From: Karalla daura
Lineage: Eukaryota; Chordata; Actinopteri; Chaetodontiformes; Leiognathidae
Length of the DNA stretch: 64,000 nt
Assembly (NCBI GenBank): GCA_029224185.1
Contig: CM055196.1
Span: 11,720,009 to 11,784,008, forward strand
Reading direction: 5' to 3'
Both the position numbers and the translations under genes were made by a program. This document shows positions 12,401 to 24,179 of this stretch, piece by piece (position 1 is the stretch's first letter; the number at the start of each line of letters is the position of its first letter). A model generated the notes under the pieces. It searched no databases, was not told where the DNA came from, and was given only the letters and a program-made list of their open reading frames with translations.

Positions 12401-12846
12401 CAGCAACACCTTACAATACAGATAATGCAATCCAACAACATGGAGGAGTGGGTCAGAGCCAAATTCACAGCAGGGTAGGTGTTGTATGGGACTGCATGAC
12501 TGGTGCGGGCGGAGCTGCTATTGTGTCCACCCCCTGTAAAGTGTTGTTGCTCAGTGGTGGTTGGAGCAGAGCAGAGGAGAGGAGAAGAGGAGAGAAGAGA
12601 GAGGAGAGGAGAAGAGGAGAAGAGGAGAGAGGAGAGGAGAAGAGGAGAGAAGAGAGGGCGGGTCGGGTCGGGTCAGGTGTGCTGGGCTCATACCTTAGAC
12701 AACTTTAAGTGGGCGAGGTTGGACTCATGCATTGGTTTGAGTGAGTGCTTCTGAGAGGCAGTGTGTAACACAGAGAAAACAAGAGAAAACCATAAGCAAA
12801 GATGAAGGAGAGGGAGAGAGGAAGAGAGAGAGAGGGAGAGAGCAAG

Positions 12847-12890
<44 letters not shown>

Positions 12891-15649
12891 GGGCCACAGA
12901 GGTGGAGAGAGGAGCCAGGCAGAGTAAAAGGCTGCTGTAGAGGTGTTTCACTCATTTAGACATTTCTGTGCCTCACAGTGCAGACACTGTGAGAGCGGGC
13001 CTTGACTGTAACATCTGTGAGTTGGGAGGAAGAGGAGGGGGTGGAGGAGGAGGAGGAGGAGGAAGTGTACCTGCTTCTCCTGCAGCGTCCGGGCGGCCTC
13101 CTCCTGTGCCAGCACCATCTCCCTCTCGGCAGTGATCTGCACGCTCTCCCTCAGGGCTTCCTCCAGCTCCTCGATGCGCTCCGCCTTCTGGCGCAGGGAG
13201 TCCTGGGGAGGAGGAGGAGGAGGGTGGAGTAAGGCAGGGCAGTTCACGCTGGGGCTGGGCGGACGCTCCACGAGCGGGGCCTCACCTTCACCTGCTGGGA
13301 GTTCTCCGACATGTTGTCCTCCCTCTTCCTGGCCTCCTCCATGAGCCGAGCGTTGCGGCTCTTCTCCACCTGCTCCTTGTGCTTCAGAGACGCCACCTTC
13401 TTCGTCTGGTCCTTCATTTGCCTGCAGGGTGCACACAGGGGACGTTACGCACTGAAGAGGTCGGACGGGTAAATGCAGTTAGGAACGAACTGGAGGGGGT
13501 GGGGCAGAAAATAAAAGATTTTCACATTTTGTGTAATTAAGAAAAACATATACAGTATATAGGGCAAAAATGATGTCAAGCAAATCAAAAAACTGCAGAT
13601 TTGACCTGCAACTGAAGGCTGAACAAGACAGAAAAACTGTGCATGAGTTTCATGAGGAGAGACAACAAAAAAAACTCAAGAAATCAGGGCAGGGAAGTCG
13701 CTTGAGGCAGCACACTGGACTGAGAGGTGGAGTTAAACAAGGAGGGAAGATGTGAGAAAAAGGACGGAGGGTAAAGAGGAGAGGAAAAGGTGCGAGGACT
13801 AACCTGGAGGCCAAACTGGTGTTTGTGTGGGGAGGGGGTGGGTAGATTTCCAGAGCGAGAGAGACAAGAGAGCAGTGAAGAGAAAAACAGACTGAGACCA
13901 GGGAGAAGAGTCAACGTGAAGGAGGGACAGAGCGGTGGGATCACTGCGCTGGCACCGGGTCACATGTCCAAGAAGGAGCATCACATGGAGGGTGACGGGC
14001 CTGCCAGCCTGACCACAGGCCTGCTAATGACAGGCCCACCACTGACAGGCCAAATGGCAGGGGGCCAAATCACACTGAAACCCACCATGCCGTGGTGGGA
14101 AAGACCACTGGTCCCAACATCAGATAAAGAGAGAGAGCACGGTGTTGTAGCCAGGAGATGAGGATCAGTGAGTGAAGGCGAAAGCTCCGGCACGTGCTGT
14201 GGACCTGGGTGTGTGTGCGTGTGTGTGTGTGTGCCTCCACCCACCTCTCCAGCTCGTTGATCTTCTTGTCCTTGTCGTTCTTCTCATTCTCCATTTCCCG
14301 CAGGATCTCCAGCAGGCGGTCCACCTCGGCCTGGGCCTTCCCAGAGTCCTCTTTGTGGCGAGCCACTTCCTGCTCCAGGCTCTTAATGCGCTCAGCCAGC
14401 TCGGTGTTGGCCTGGGCCTCCAGGGCTGCATTCTGAGCCTGACACACACACACACACACACACACGCACAGAGACAGGATGTCAGCTGAAAACCACTTTG
14501 TGCTCTCTTTAGGATGCACCGACAGGGACTAAGTCAAAAGATCTGGACTGAGGCATAAGCATAGAGAGGTCTAGAGCGGGGACGTCCAAATCCACAGGCT
14601 ACGGTCACAGTGAATATGAGCTGCAGGTTGTAATGCATTATTCATGGTAAATGATTATGGTTATAATGGATTCATATACACACACCACACTGGGAATGCA
14701 ACAACTAATCAATGAATTGGCTATTCATCGACTGATCAAGCAGTTGACAGCTATTCTGGTCATTACTTCGTAAACTGAAGCATTTACTAAAATGTTGAGA
14801 AAGATTTCACGAAATTAAGTCAAAGTTCTCCGCTCTCAACTTCTTAGAGAAGGTTTTTGTTTTTTTTTTTTAGAAAATTGAATGTTGTGAAGTTGAGGAC
14901 AAAAAGAAAGATATACAAAGACCTCATCTTGGGCTTTGTGAAGCTAGAGTTATCATTTTCACCATTTTTGGATCATTTTTTTTTACCAATCAACTGATTG
15001 ATTCATCTAGAGAGTCATCGATGGATTACCTGACTATGAAAATAACAATCTGCCATTTCCAGCTGATACTGGGCCAAAGCCAGAAAAGCCAATGGTTTCA
15101 CTGTGTAATGTCTCACTCTTTTCAGATGGTTCTCCAGCTTGAGGCACTCCTCCTTCTTCTGCTCCAGGGTGATCTCCAGGCTCTTGAGTTTGGAGTCCTT
15201 CTTGAGGCCGGAGGAGGCCAGAGACGAAGCGTGCTCCTTCAGGTCCAACAGAGACGTCTGACAGAAGCAAAGACGGGACAGAAAACACGTCAGACCTAAT
15301 ACAGGAACCCGTGACTCATCGAAACAAACACAGGAGAGGAGAGTTGGGATGGAGCCCGGCGCTGGTTTCTCCCAGCGATGTTGCGCTTTATTAATAGACT
15401 CCCGGGAAAGAGCGGTGCTGGCCTGTCTGTGCCGGAGCCTGTGTCCGTCCGTCTCTCACCTCCCTGTCTGACAGGTCTCCCTGCAGCAGACTCAGCTTCT
15501 CCTTCAGCTCCTTCAGCTCCTTCTTGTTGGTGTCCAGCTCCTCCGTCTTCTCCCGGTCGTCTCGGTCCCGCTGCTCCTTTAGACGCTCGATGATGCGCTC
15601 CTGGGACGAGGTGGAGACCATGATCGCACACGTTCAGGAGCCACCCTGC

Positions 15650-15693
<44 letters not shown>

Positions 15694-18527
15694 GACAGAC
15701 AGACAGACAGACTCACCTTCTCTGCCAGAGACTCCTCCAGAGTGGTGAGAGCAGTGTCTGTGTTGGAGGTGTCGGCCTGCAGAGACTTTACTCTCTCCTT
15801 CAGGCTGCTCATCTGCTTCTCCTTGTCCCTCAGCTGCTCCTGCAGGTTCTCGATCTGCGGGGGGGAAAAAGTGCGTAAACTGACCAGGACCAATCCTGGA
15901 GGAGAATGCCAGTCACAGCGTGCGCTTGGAACAGGCCGTCCAGTCAAATTACCTTCTTCTGCAGCACATTGACTTTGCGCTCCTTCACCTCCAGCATGTC
16001 CTTGAGGTCGTGGATCTCCCCGTTGAGCGTGCCCTTCTCCTCGGACATTTCCTGGATCTGCTTGCTCTTCTTGTTCAGCGTCGCCTCCTTCTCCTCCAAG
16101 CGCAGGCGCAAGGCATCCACCTGGTCGGGAAGAGGTCGAGAACTTTCACAGCGTCCTTGACAAATGACGACTTCTCAGCTTGTGTTTGGGGAGCGATCGG
16201 CATCTGCCGTACCTCTGTTTGCAGGATGGCGGCTCGCTGCTCCTTGGCCGTCAGGGACTCCTTGAGGACTTCAATGTGCTGTTTGCTGTCTGAGAACTGG
16301 TTGGTGAGCGTCTCCAGCTTGGTCTGCAAGCCCAGCAGCTCGGTGTCCTTCCTGGAGAGGTCCTGCTTCACCTGCTCCATCTGCAAAGACGTGGAGGAGA
16401 AGCTCAGCCAAGCTCAGCTCAGCTGGCACCTAGTCGAGGTGAGGTGCACCCGGCCTGGTCTCGCACCTTGTTCTTCATGAACTTGGTGTGGCTGCGGTAC
16501 ACCTCCATCTGCTTCATCTCCTCCTGGCGCTCCTCGCAGCTCAGCAGCCCGTTGGATTTCAACATGAGCAGCTCCTCCTCCATGTCCCGCAGGCTGCGCT
16601 CCATGGAGATGATTTTTGAGTCCTGGGGATCAAAACGACAGGTTAATGAATCCCAGCCTGAAACATAACAGATGCGCTCCTGGACTTAAATCCTCACTTT
16701 CATATCGATAACAGTCTGCAGAGCCTTGGTTTTGGTGGACTCTGGGGTTCCCTCATATCGACGGTGCAGCTCCTGCTGGATCAGATCAGAAACAAGCAGC
16801 ATGTATGAATAAAAGTGCAGGAGTGAAAATGGGTGTGAAAACGAGGCAACTGGCAGAGGCCACTACCTCTCTTAGTGCGCTGATCTCTCTGTCTCTCTGG
16901 TCCAGCAAGCTCTCCAGATGATGCCGGTGCATCTCTGCATCAGCCAGCCTCCTGGTCCGCTCCTGGTCCTCCTCTGATGCCTTGGCAGACGGGCCTGAGA
17001 CACAATATGCAACACCATATTATAATAATGCAGTAATCATAGAACGCCAATATAATAACATACCGGTAATATAATATAATATGTTGTTCTTCCATCTTTG
17101 TACTAGCCGGTCTGAGCATCATGAGCCAAATTGGGAATGGAACTGATACGATACCAGCAAAGATTAAACACAAATTAATGACCAAATGTAATCTGTGCTT
17201 GTTTGTCAAATGCATTTCGTGTAGCCAACACCGTAATATGATCAACTCGTAAAAATATTCCCGTCTCCTGAGGGTGTGACCTTTGCTCTGCAGCATCTCC
17301 AGGAGCTTCTTGATGGACTCGTCTCTGGCTCCCAGGGTCTGTTTCTGAGTGTCGATCCTCAGCTCCATCTCCTCCAGGGTCTTCCTGAGCAGGAACAGCT
17401 CTTTGGCCTGCCTCTCGTGCTCTGCCTGTAGCCGCCGGTAGTTCTCCTCTGTGGGCTCAGACGTCAGGGCCAGGTCTCGGCCCTGGCTGGCCGGGTCTTG
17501 CTGGAGGAGCTGGTTCAGGTCCCTCTGGATCCTCAGCTCATCCTGGAGAGCCTGGACGGTCATCTGGAGGTGCTGGAAATCACATGAGGACGGCACATTA
17601 ACATTAACATGATTGTAAAGCAAAATTATGCACATACAAGGGTGTATGAGGGATGTTCAGTTATGATTTGCCTCACACTGGGGCCTTTAATCACGAGTGA
17701 AGACGTAGAGATGCCCTGACAGATGCACCCCCAACAAGCAGGCTTTGTGGACAGTGTTACGTTGCATGCAACAGAGAAATACGATGGGTGAAACACAATC
17801 GGCCCAGTGTAGTGTTGCATTGTTTGTGGCATCTGAAGCCAGGGACACTTGGCAGAGCTGCTAGGAGACAGTAACACGAGGCTGCGTCGCTCTCTGGTCT
17901 GAACCAGCTGCGAGCGTTTTCAGACGACGGAACAAAGAGAGAAGTCAGTGTCTGCCTTCATTTCTCTCTGTCCTCCTCCTCCCTCAGCCCCCTCCTCCTC
18001 CTCCTCCTCCTCCCATCCTTTGTCATGCTCTCCTTCGTCCCCACACGCGCGCACACACACTATTCATCTACCTCTCGCCCTATCTCTTCCCTCCAATACT
18101 CTCACCTCTCTTCTCGCTAACCCTCCCTCTCCATCACCCTCTACACCCCGTGACTAAGGCTGACTCACTGCTGTGACTGCACGATCCACCCTGCAACACA
18201 CACACACACACAGACACATACACGCACACCTTTTCCCTTCCTCAGCCCCTCATATTCTCACTCTCTCTGCCCGAGGAGAGATAACACTCGGCATCTGTGT
18301 GTTTTGGGGAGAGGATGAGATCCAAACACCAATAAGTCAAACCTCGGGGACAGATCTTCAAAAACCTGACGTTGGAGACGTCTCCCTCTGCTCCTCTAAC
18401 TTTGTTTCCTTAAACGTGACATCTAAAGCTGCAGTCAGCTGGACCTACATTCAGTAAGGCCACGCAGTTTTACCGAGGCTGTAATTAACCAAATGCCTTC
18501 AAGACAGAGAGAGAGAGAGAGAGAGAA

Positions 18528-18612
<85 letters not shown>

Positions 18613-21071
18613 CAGTGTGGGAGGTGGAGGCTGACATATGAAAGCAGACATCTTTAAATTACGGCAGCCACTGATTAGCCCTGCTCTACTTGGGCATTAC
18701 TGAGAATTAGTCCACGGTGTGATTCTGTGACTCAGCAGGAGCGAAAACAGCAAATTATACAGATCTGCCCATCCGTTGAGAGTCACTGTGAAACAAAGGC
18801 CACTTCTCATTAATGAGCCACAATCTGAACAGTTCTAACATCATTATAGGGCTTAGGAAACGTGCGTATTTATTGTCCAATTGTGACTAAATGCATGTTT
18901 TATAAACACGTGGAGGAAAAGAACAGAGTGTACAGACTTGCACAGGCTGAAGAACAGGAAGCTGACCTTAATATCTTATTTTGCTTCTGATTTTGTAGCG
19001 TTTTGAAGTGTAGATGCATTGGCAGAGGGAAAGTAAGAGTGATGTTTCCTTTTTTTAATGTTATATTCATAATATTTACACCTTTTCAGCCCAGAAAGCC
19101 CAAACATTTTTGTCCTTTTGAAGGTTTTCCATCTTCAGCTTCACATTATTTTAACAATGGGGGGGGGCAATAAAAAATGGGTTTACATACCGAGTCCATT
19201 TGGTCCATGTCTGATAAAACATTCTCTCTCTCAACCGAGGTAAAATTACTTTTTTCCACGATAAGCAGTGTCATTTTCTCATCTCAAGTCCTACATTAAA
19301 GCCATTTGGATGAATGGAACTCAACCCATTCTGTAATAATGAAGTTTTTAAGTGGACCAATTCATTCAGAGACGTATAGCACCCAACAGAGGGTTCTACA
19401 TGAAAAATGTGTACATGCCCTGGGATGTTAACAACACAGCTGGTAAGATGGATGGATGGATGGATGGATGGATATCGCTGTAGTCCACGCCAGGTTTTTG
19501 CTCATGCAACACATATGCATATTCTACCATCTGTTATCCATACAGGACTATTTGCCATTGGTTGGACAATATGCAAAAATAAATACGTGTTGGATGTTAA
19601 TTTTGCAGTGTGGCAAGAATTGAGTCATGCATCGTCTCAACCATGCGTTTTAGACCATTTAACCACAAGACAATGGATGGATTAAGGCGGATATGTGCTG
19701 GCTCAATGCTAGAGATCTTTTTTTTCATATTTTCAGGAATAAAGGAAAATCATGTCATTGAAAATGAAAGGAATCCACACCAAGATTGCTGTGTCTTGGT
19801 GTCGACTCTCAATATGCCAGATAATTAACCATTCATTGGAAAACATGTTGAAAATAAACCTGTGTTTAATGTACGTTTTGTAGTCTGCAACAGATTCTCT
19901 TTGAGGGAAGTCTAATCTGTTTCCCCTCATCATTTCAACTCAACTTCCAAGTCTGTTGTGGTTAAACTAGACTTATCTACACAGGTTAAACTCATTTCTA
20001 TCCCTTTATTCAACCCCCCCCCACCAACGTACAGTCATGCTAATGCGACCATTAGACTTAGAGCCCCTTTCATCTGTTAAGCATGAGTATAGAGTAGCTG
20101 CACATAAGAGGATTAGCTAGATGTTCAAAAACTGCCACCAACCTATGCAAGAGCGAGAAACACAGTTGTACTGAATCTGGCAGCTCTGGGTGAAACGTAT
20201 TCATCCAGTCATGTCTGACACAAGAGGGGTTTCAGGCTCCTTACCTGGGCTTCATCTTGTATCACGCGGTATTGTTCCTTCCAAACGCTGATTTTAGACA
20301 CCTCGTCTTTCCTCAGAGCTCGCTCCTTTTTCAGCTCCGGGCTCCAGAAGGTCTTGATCGAATTCATGGAGGAACTGAGCTTGCTCTCTTTGACCTCCAC
20401 CTCCCGCCGCAGGATCTCGTTCTCGCGCAGCACCTGGCACAGGCGAACGCCGTTTTTAGGAGGCCTGTCAAGCACACGTCATCAAAGGCGGCTGGGGGAA
20501 AAAACGGGGAACGGCATACCTCTTTGAGCTGGGCCTGCAGGTCCAGGATGGTGTTGTCCCGGGCCTGCCTCAGAGAGTGGGGCACGGTGGAGGCCATGTG
20601 ATGGTCCCCGAAAGCGAGCGCGTCGCCCGCCATCACGCCGGCGGGCAGCACGGCGTTGCCAGGCACTGAGGTGGAGATGTTGGGGGTGCTGGCGGCCACC
20701 ACTCCGCCGCCGCCGCTGCCCCTTGAGCCGTAGGTCACCCTCTGCCTCCCCATGGTGGTCACCGTCCCCCCGCTTTTGGGGATGTGGTCGCCGGCCATGG
20801 CCACCTCGTTGTCGCTCAGGTACATGGGTCCCGAGGTGGCGTAGGCGGCGTTGAGGGACTGGATGTTCTCCATGGACAGCGTCTTGCCCCCGGCCCCTCC
20901 GGGACCGCCTCCGCTGCCCCCGGTGCTGTTGGTGCGACGGTGTCCCATCCGAGGGGAGCGGGGAAGGCGAGGGGAGCGCCCAGATCCCTGATTACTGCCA
21001 GTCCCACCTCCATCTCTTCCTCCACTATGGTTGGCATCCCCTCTGCCAACAGAGCGGGCACTACCGTACAT
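9491..21071 (-). CDS. ERC1: ELKS/RAB6-interacting/CAST family member 1 (ERC1)
   Basis: Long coiled-coil scaffold that binds RIM, liprin-alpha, bassoon and Rab6, acting at synaptic active zones, in vesicle docking at the cell cortex and in IKK signalling. Coding exons in transcript order (high to low): 21071-20520, 20433-20245, 17572-17281, 16994-16867, 16772-16698, 16622-16467, 16380-16213, 16120-15953, 15854-15717, 15600-15460, 15257-15117, 14438-14245, 13421-13286, 13202-13071, 11994-11834, 11585-11438, 10806-10711, 9930-9745, 9628-9491. All phases agree and give 1112 aa, or 1116 with the 12-base microexon. The N-terminus (MYGSARSVG, then RSPRLPRSPRMGHRRTNS, KTLSMENIQSLNAAYATSGP) is the family signature; residues from about 160 on are almost all coiled coil. 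The tail ends DILEQVVNALEESC, the Rab6-type C-terminus. 'HSLRQARDNT' and the FBXL14/WNK1/RAD52 neighbourhood favour ERC1 over ERC2. A noncoding first exon is likely near 22.5 kb. Confidence 0.95.
10488..10514 (-). CDS. ERC1: ERC1 alternative last coding exon (GIWA tail)
   Basis: On the minus strand an acceptor (ctaacag) is followed by nine codons, D-D-E-E-G-I-W-A-stop. Joined in phase to exon 10806-10711 (ending KPSPDQ) it gives the C-terminus PDQDDEEGIWA. This is the tail of the brain-type ERC/CAST isoforms, whose terminal IWA binds the RIM PDZ domain. Use of this exon drops the two Rab6-type exons and gives a 1013-residue protein. I saw no canonical AATAAA in the 550 bases after it, so the distal 3' UTR may be shared or a variant signal used. 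Confidence 0.85.
   Translation of the reverse strand, partial: DDEEGIWA
12565..12890. repeat. Polypurine GA-rich stretches in an ERC1 intron
   Basis: Two purine tracts, about 12568-12660 (ggagaagag-type units) and 12802-12890 ((GA)n), sit in the intron between ERC1 exons 13202-13071 and 11994-11834. On the ERC1 strand they are polypyrimidine. They are simple repeats with no coding content. Confidence 0.7.
13804..13815 (-). CDS. ERC1: ERC1 12-base microexon
   Basis: Inside the intron between exons 14438-14245 and 13421-13286, the minus strand reads a pyrimidine-rich tract, 'accag', twelve bases (tttggcctccag) and 'gttagt'. The upstream exon ends in phase 2 (AG) and the downstream exon begins with G. 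Inclusion changes ELE-R-QMKDQ to ELE-SLASR-QMKDQ, which matches ELE-SLTSR-QVKDQ in mammalian ERC1. It brings the protein to 1116 residues, the human length. The splice sites and phase are visible; actual inclusion is inferred. Confidence 0.8.
14695..15060. mobile_element. Probable hAT-type MITE of teleost kind
   Basis: The block begins 'gcaacaactaatcaatgaatt' and ends 'gattacctgactatgaaaataacaatc', with 'accaatcaactgattgattcat' just inside. Between them lie 'tcaaagttctcc', a T run, 'gttgaggacaaa' and 'cctcatcttgggctttg'. This order matches the common teleost non-autonomous element whose ends read like 'gctgcaactaacgatt' and contain 'catcttgggctttg'. It is old and has no transposase. It lies in the ERC1 intron between exons 15257-15117 and 14438-14245. 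The assignment is from memory of the family. Confidence 0.6.
15652..15711. repeat. (AC)n-(AGAC)n microsatellite beside an ERC1 donor
   Basis: A compound repeat of CA units followed by AGAC units ends six bases before the donor of ERC1 exon 15854-15717. Read on the gene strand, the intron starts gtgagt and then runs into (GTCT)n(GT)n. Length changes here could affect splicing of this exon; that is inference. Confidence 0.75.
18531..18611. repeat. (GT)n microsatellite
   Basis: About 40 uninterrupted GT units, preceded by a (GA)n run, in the 2.7 kb ERC1 intron between exons 20433-20245 and 17572-17281. The rest of that intron shows nothing I recognise beyond a short GGAT run near 19448-19471. 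Confidence 0.9.
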
Positions 21072-21359
21072 CTTATGCTGAACAGAGGAGCAGGACTTGA
21101 GACAAAACTAGGGCCCCTACTGTGCTTTTGGGTGGTACGTGGTCGTAACGTTCACAAAATCTGTCGCGGCGGTTCAACTGGAAACAATCGGGGCAATGTA
21201 CATGATAGAATAGAGGCGATGTCGAGACGTTCCTCTACAGACAGAAGCGATCCAAGTCGTGCAAATTATGACACCAACCTGCAAAGAAAACAAATGAAAG
21301 GAAGGCTGTCATGACATGATGGTGTAAAACTGTCAAAGAAGTATTCATGATCCATAGCA

Positions 21360-21480
21360 CAGGGTGGTTCGAACAGTCGCCTCAGAGCAAGACGGCCCCA
21401 GTTTTGATTCCCCGTTGGACCCTGCCTTCGCCCTGAGATAGGCACCAAGCAGGTAAGATAATGGAAGGCTGGGAGCACCA
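21360..21480 (+). repeat. Internally deleted copy of a common teleost SINE-like repeat
   Basis: The text 'gtcgcctcagagcaagacggccccagttttgattccccgttggaccctg', given here as consecutive pieces of one run, matches the head of a widespread fish repeat with a tRNA-like 'ggttcgaatccc' box. It then jumps to 'cgccctgagataggcacca', which resembles the tail of the same repeat, so the middle seems deleted. It lies in the ERC1 intron upstream of the start-codon exon. Confidence 0.5.
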
Positions 21481-21656
21481 GTGATAGTGACCGATTTACC
21501 ACCACAACGCTTCCCTTATCAGACAAGTCCAGTGTTTGGGCTTTGTTTTGAGAGGTAGACAAAGGTCAATGGGGAGGACCATCAATACGCAGCGAAAAAA
21601 GGGTTCATCTTTATTTTTTTGGCACAATAAGGAGGAATGTCTCGTATGATCTCAGG

Positions 21657-21660
<4 letters not shown>

Positions 21661-21713
<53 letters not shown>
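21661..21713. repeat. (TA)n microsatellite
   Basis: Twenty-six TA units without interruption, in the ERC1 5' intron. Such tracts can form cruciforms and are often length-variable. Confidence 0.9.
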
Positions 21714-21715
<2 letters not shown>

Positions 21716-22490
21716 GCATCCAGCTGTGAGAGCTGTGATTCCCTCCACAGCCATTTAACAGGGGAGTGTGCGTGGCCTTGCTAGCGGCTAACCTAACGTT
21801 AACATACCGGGGCTAGCGGTACATTATGGGCTTGACATGTCTACGTTTGCATCAAACGCTCCTGGAAACGTCGCCGATCGCTTGACACGAGCATGCGTGC
21901 GTGTACGAAAACGCTTCGTGGATGTGCTGTGCGGACTTTAAGTCTTTTAATCCCCCTGGATCATTTTCTCAATGTGCTGACGCTATGTATTAAAACTAGC
22001 CAGGGAGGGAAAAGGGGATTGTCCATGGTGGACAGCGTACGGCGAGAGGAGGAAAAAAATCCTCTCTGGTCGTAAAAAAATGAGTCGGATATGGACAGCA
22101 GATGTGAAATAGGTGGCAGGGTGTTTTACGTGGCGTGTTGATGTGATGTGGGGTCAAAATGTGACACCTCGGCGGATATTTGAAGCGTTTTAGAGCACGG
22201 TCGCAGCGACAGCGTAGAGAGGGGTCTGCTTTGGAGACACCCACATCAACCCAGAGCTATTTTCCCCATTCCCACCGCTGTACGCCTTTCTTCATTCACC
22301 TCGCATTTCCACCTATGAACGCGAATGACAGAGAAAAGCCAAAACGTTTAACATGAAATCACGGCGACAAAACGGAAGCTAGTCCATCCCGACGTTGATA
22401 ATGTGGTCAAGCAGCAGAACCTCTTATTTTTTTTTCCTCCTCGCTAACACAATAGCCAGTTGGTAGGGAAAAACCTCTCCAACAAACTAC

Positions 22491-22700
22491 CTTTCCTTGT
22501 CGTCTCCCGGAGTGTCAGATCGGTGCCGGCGCTGAATCCTCCGTCGAGCTGAAGCGGACCACGGGAAGCGTCATTTTAGGTCGATTTCGGCAGTAGATGC
22601 CTGTCTGATTTTGCCATCTTTTTCGCCAGCAGTAGCAGCAGCAGCGGCTCAGGAGAGCCAGGGTTCCTCAGTGACGTCAAGCCTCCTGTGCGCGCTCGCG
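22491..22700 (-). promoter_or_regulatory. ERC1: ERC1 noncoding first exon and promoter (inferred)
   Basis: On the minus strand a consensus-like donor (AAAG|GTAGTT) ends an exon at 22491. It would join the acceptor before 21077 (gttcag|CATAAG-ATG), giving a noncoding first exon. The DNA upstream is CpG-rich, and a full palindromic cAMP-response element TGACGTCA lies at 22672-22679. A 19-codon upstream ORF (22574-22515) starts in this exon if transcription begins above it. Transcription start not visible. Further up, at 22751-22788, is a (GGT)n repeat. Confidence 0.5.
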
Positions 22701-22750
22701 ACGCTCTTCTTCGCCACGCTTGAATTTTAAACGCGCGCGCACGAGGCTCT

Positions 22751-22788
22751 GGTGGTGCTGGTGGTGGTGGTGGTGGTGGTGGTGGTGG
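22751..22788. repeat. (GGT)n trinucleotide repeat upstream of ERC1
   Basis: About twelve GGT units with one early interruption, 60-100 bases upstream of the inferred ERC1 first exon. No coding frame I would credit uses it. Confidence 0.8.
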
Positions 22789-22799
22789 CGGGGTGCAGA

Positions 22800-24170
22800 C
22801 TGCAACTGAAAAGAGACATTTTCTTGTCCAGAGAAACACTGCTTTGACTATATTTATATAGGGCTGGGTTTAGGGAGGTTGAGCTCCCACTGCACACTGG
22901 AGTTTAACACATTTGGACAGAGCAGCCAGACAACGATGGCTAAGGCAGTTGAGGTGAAATGTGTATGCGTTTGTATTTTAACAAAGCAAAAATGCATTAA
23001 TCGGACATTGTGTGCGTATTCAGCAGTGTGCGTTTTCGTTTTGTCTGAATGAATGTGAACGACCACAGATGGCCTGCGAGGACCATGCTGACCAGCAGGG
23101 GGCAGTACGCACCTATTGGAAAATTGCATCTCTGAAATGGTTGCTTTGATAAATGTAACCATCTTGCTAAATGTTTTATATTATTGTCACCAGATTCAGA
23201 AAATGAAACGAGCCCTTGAGTGTGTTTAACAGTGCAGTTTATTATCCACCCAATACACCATGTTTTATTTCTCCATGGTAGACCGAAGAAATTTGAACAA
23301 GAGCATCTGACCTCTTGGCTCACAAATAATTCATTCATGTCTATGTTTTAATAATGAGACCATATCTTATCATCTGTTAATAGACTCCAGTTAGTAATTG
23401 CGTGATCAAAGTGATACATTTAATTTAAATATAACTTTTTTTAAAGTAACAGTAAGGCGAAATACTCAGTCTATATATTTATAGACTGAGATAGATGTCA
23501 AAGATATAAAGAATGTTGAATATGGATGATATAGACAAACAAATAGATAGATCTAGATCTATCAATCAATCATAAATAGTATAGTATAATATAATAGTAT
23601 ATAGTAATATAGTATATAGTAATATAATAGTATATATCAGTGTTCAGGGGAAATGTACAATGTACAAAGATGTTTCACCAGTCTTTTTTGTGCGGCATAT
23701 GTATACAAACATAGAAGCTACCACAATACAATTAGTTGATATATCGTCAGGACAGTTATGTTGTTTTCCCATTTTGTATTTTTCAGTTTCCTAGTGTAAC
23801 GTTTGCATGCTCAGTCACTGGCAGACGGGAAGTTTTTACATTTTGTCTAATTATGACTCATGTATTCTTTTTTTGACCATTGTTATAACCATTTTATTTT
23901 TAGCGTATCATTCTCATTCTATTTTTATTCAAGCTGCAAACATAATTTCATTGTTTCAACGGCAATGACAGTAACGTTTCTGTTATTCTGATTACGCATC
24001 TTTATCTTGTCCTGGTAGCCACATTTGTATCCATATATTTCAAAATCTCCTCGTTGACTTGCTCAATTTCCCCTACTTTATGACATCTACAATCTTATTG
24101 GATCATCTGTCCAGTCATCCCACAAATCCAGTCATCCCTGCGTAGATCAATAAACCATGTTATTGATCCA
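22800..24170. other. Intergenic DNA between ERC1 and WNK1, nothing recognised
   Basis: AT-rich DNA between the two divergent genes. It contains imperfect ATAG/TATA repeats at 23460-23640. No ORF resembles a known protein and no exon-like signal stands out. Confidence 0.5.
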
Positions 24171-24179
24171 TCTGTGTCT

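Noticed and set aside
16381..16466. Possible extra ERC1 exon (VEQLKEELSS type of mammals)
   Set aside because: The intron here is only 86 bases and has no such codons; MKNK joins directly to MEQVKQDL.
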